Shown one piece after another: positions 53,501 through 54,086 of a stretch of 54,086 nt of DNA; within the stretch, counting starts at the first letter, position 1; every line of letters begins with the position of its first letter. The translations under genes were made by a program, and so were the position numbers. Under the pieces are notes generated by a model, which did not search any database, had not been told where the DNA came from, and saw nothing but the letters and a program-made list of their open reading frames with translations. The stretch covers positions 1-54,086 of the forward strand of contig JAMPKV010000035.1 in assembly GCA_039962225.1 (NCBI GenBank). The letters are read 5' to 3'. Origin of the DNA: Microcoleus sp. AS-A8 (GTDB lineage: Bacteria > Cyanobacteriota > Cyanobacteriia > Cyanobacteriales > Coleofasciculaceae).

Positions 53501-54008
53501 GCAGTTCTCCAACGTGGTGACTCCCATCAGACTTGAGGCTAAACCCAGAGTTAGCTTTGAAGTTTTCCGGTTCCCGACTAAAGGCGACTAAGAAGCGATA
53601 ACCGCCACTGGGAGTCCGAAACATTGGAACTGCTTCCAAGGCGGGGTATTTTTCGAGCCACTCTTGTATTGTGCGATCGCACGCATCCGGGGAGGGGAAG
53701 TCTTTGCGATCGAAGTCAATCCATCCAAGCCAATGCTTTCCGTTCCAACCGCCTAGCGTGCCTATCCCAGTTTTGGGGTTGGAGAACCAGGCATCGAGGA
53801 TTTCTTGTAGTGGTTGAATCTCTTGCCATTGTTTCCAGTTGACCGTCTTCAGATACTTCCCATCCAGGAAGCAAGGCTGTTTGGGTTCTTTGCCCTGTTT
53901 TGCTGCCTCGATCGGACATTCGGGCAGTGGCGGTCGCCCCAAGCGCAGCAGCCACTGGATAGTTTCTCGAACGGTCTGAGGAGCTTGGGGCTGAGGTGTA
54001 GTGAACAT
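50562..54008 (-). CDS. PrimPol / DUF3987-type plasmid replicase
   Basis: This 1148-residue protein begins with a bifunctional primase-polymerase domain (residues about 1-230: WIDFD with the metal-binding Asp pair at 98-100, TPSGGYRFL, GELLSKNGGHTLLPPT). A zinc-finger segment follows (CPWHES, CPACE; about 273-303). The DUF3987 helicase-like part has a Walker A-like PPSSGKSDADR near 520 and continues to about 900. The C-terminal 170 residues are low in complexity and encoded by repeated GATCGA DNA. The start has GAGAAGG before the ATG, and its upstream region closes the circle across the window ends. It is very probably the plasmid replication protein. Confidence 0.88.
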   Translation of the reverse strand: MFTTPQPQAPQTVRETIQWLLRLGRPPLPECPIEAAKQGKEPKQPCFLDGKYLKTVNWKQWQEIQPLQEILDAWFSNPKTGIGTLGGWNGKHWLGWIDFDRKDFPSPDACDRTIQEWLEKYPALEAVPMFRTPSGGYRFLVAFSREPENFKANSGFSLKSDGSHHVGELLSKNGGHTLLPPTVGITGVAYEWMQWSEYPPVFEQPEDIGIYPLIKKAESEPTTLQLPQRSNLLGDTQLTDLLNNDILPRFSAPQAFNWSGHNLQEYPGGKHKGNCPWHESKSGTAFYCEQKNGVWLWRCPACEIGGGVVEYRHRLAGGNGSPRGREFVELVQQLAWEVGVSIPSSLERKSGNSSQPSNKVIVHPAALRTTLSSEEVFKRIDNLSEQELPESELTLKLSDLAREAERHPKEVRSIYNARLGEKTQQQDLSDNVVQFQKLADYLLKAQTVNWGELLPEPLIQGLLTKSESSRIDPIYLIQNLLPGSGGMIGANIGLVVKEGETEADSWIEYPNVWTATIAPPSSGKSDADRAILNPIQRLQEAEADRYEQSKVTLSKLEEAWKNKPARTREALQDTLDNPANYKESEVGKCRKYLLDEGEIEAIKRRISEQPARAGSIWAPDELLGLFKGLDQFKCSGRGNARQFLLKAWNGPLKGYVDRVNENESFRFQMQLLTICGGIQIEPASQFFNPDGNHTDADGLQSRILPAIPTLHPDFDKWSDIKVSLDKLLSNLYEKLEQLPTGLVYLSPQAMQRWKHQWEKYRRGYKTYLHTNPAFAYFQGKMCSNLMRLALILHCLEHCYLPKSNFFSLGLDTLERAISLASFYIGQFRLMQAQFTKSPEQGLSEFLMNILSLCLAEGRINPSRVINKWRRHKGRDGKSLKSPEVQDMFKTIAQSRPQQVRFDGKELIALVADHSAQMPSAQGDSVTLSTDANSQLFGQTTNGSQGGAIEECDCTPRTAKYDSEALLRLRKHGAEQQSADRIRSECDRVRSEFDHPDRTKKVALVKESDDLFDQFDRPPSLTYELDTDDSFSTNLFLQPPVFDRTDRITDETLVEEDTEAFDRPDRMRSKRSKNQTEEVPASQGAASTSLNPEPTSPTEFRVGDRVFWENCPSCCEELAPFEITAIDGDYTKLDLINKPVPLAELRLAT
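50790..51080. repeat. CGATCGAA-rich repeats in the replicase gene
   Basis: The words CGATCG, TTCGATCG and GATCGAA recur more than a dozen times, for example 50797-50830, 50870-50890, 50960-50980 and 51018-51075. They encode a repeating FDRPDR / RSECDRVRSEFD pattern in the replicase C-terminus. Such clusters can be iteron-like origin sequences embedded in a rep gene, or simple expansion of a HIP1-like word. Confidence 0.55.
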
Positions 54009-54086
54009 TTTTAACCTTCTCCTCTTGCCGTTTCATGCCTAAATTGTGTATAGGTATTGGCTATTTCCCTGAATTTGCTAAAGTTA

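Overview
The window reads as one complete circular plasmid of a filamentous cyanobacterium. The last 113 bases (53974-54086) repeat the first 113 exactly, so the molecule closes on itself at about 53,973 bp. The host is suggested by frequent GCGATCGC (HIP1) sites, the xisH/xisI pair, a cyanobacterial PrimPol-type plasmid replicase, a HExxH (SprT-like) plasmid gene and several gene families familiar from cyanobacterial plasmids. I recognise no conjugation, rRNA, tRNA or CRISPR locus.

Backbone (about 49.2 kb through the junction to 12.2 kb). It holds a 1148-residue primase/replicase, an SprT-like metalloprotease gene flanked by three 22-bp dyad sites, an XRE regulator, two tandem ~700-residue tyrosine recombinases, a parA/parB-like pair with a heptamer array inside the parB-like gene, a fused remnant of a restriction-modification system, xisH-xisI, a XerC-like recombinase and several small regulators.

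Surface/envelope region (12.5-26.6 kb). A TpsB/ShlB-type outer-membrane transporter faces a long minus-strand operon: a 205-aa protein, a 1367-aa protein, a tail-collar fibre protein split by an in-frame TGA, a DUF6603 protein and a 683-aa protein. These look like a large uncharacterised assembly. Its purpose cannot be read from the sequence.

Mosaic region (26.6-49.1 kb). Three minus-strand biosynthetic operons are interleaved with candidate toxins and relics. The operons are (i) D-Ala-D-Ala-ligase-like ATP-grasp, PLP aminotransferase fold, fatty-acid desaturase; (ii) aspartate decarboxylase (PanD) and a carnosine-synthase-like double ATP-grasp ligase; (iii) ABC exporter, class I isoprenoid-synthase-like protein, type 2 IPP isomerase. 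All three start from near-identical promoter/leader regions, which argues for one regulon and one product, perhaps a beta-alanyl peptide with an isoprenoid part. Between them, each next to copies of another dispersed repeat and reverse-transcriptase relics, sit an HHIIP-motif protein, a YopT-like (C58) cysteine protease, a frameshifted unknown and a DNase I/CdtB-like nuclease. An ECF-type sigma factor lies just upstream of the nuclease. This interleaving of co-regulated biosynthesis with cassette-like toxin genes is the strongest candidate here for something undescribed.
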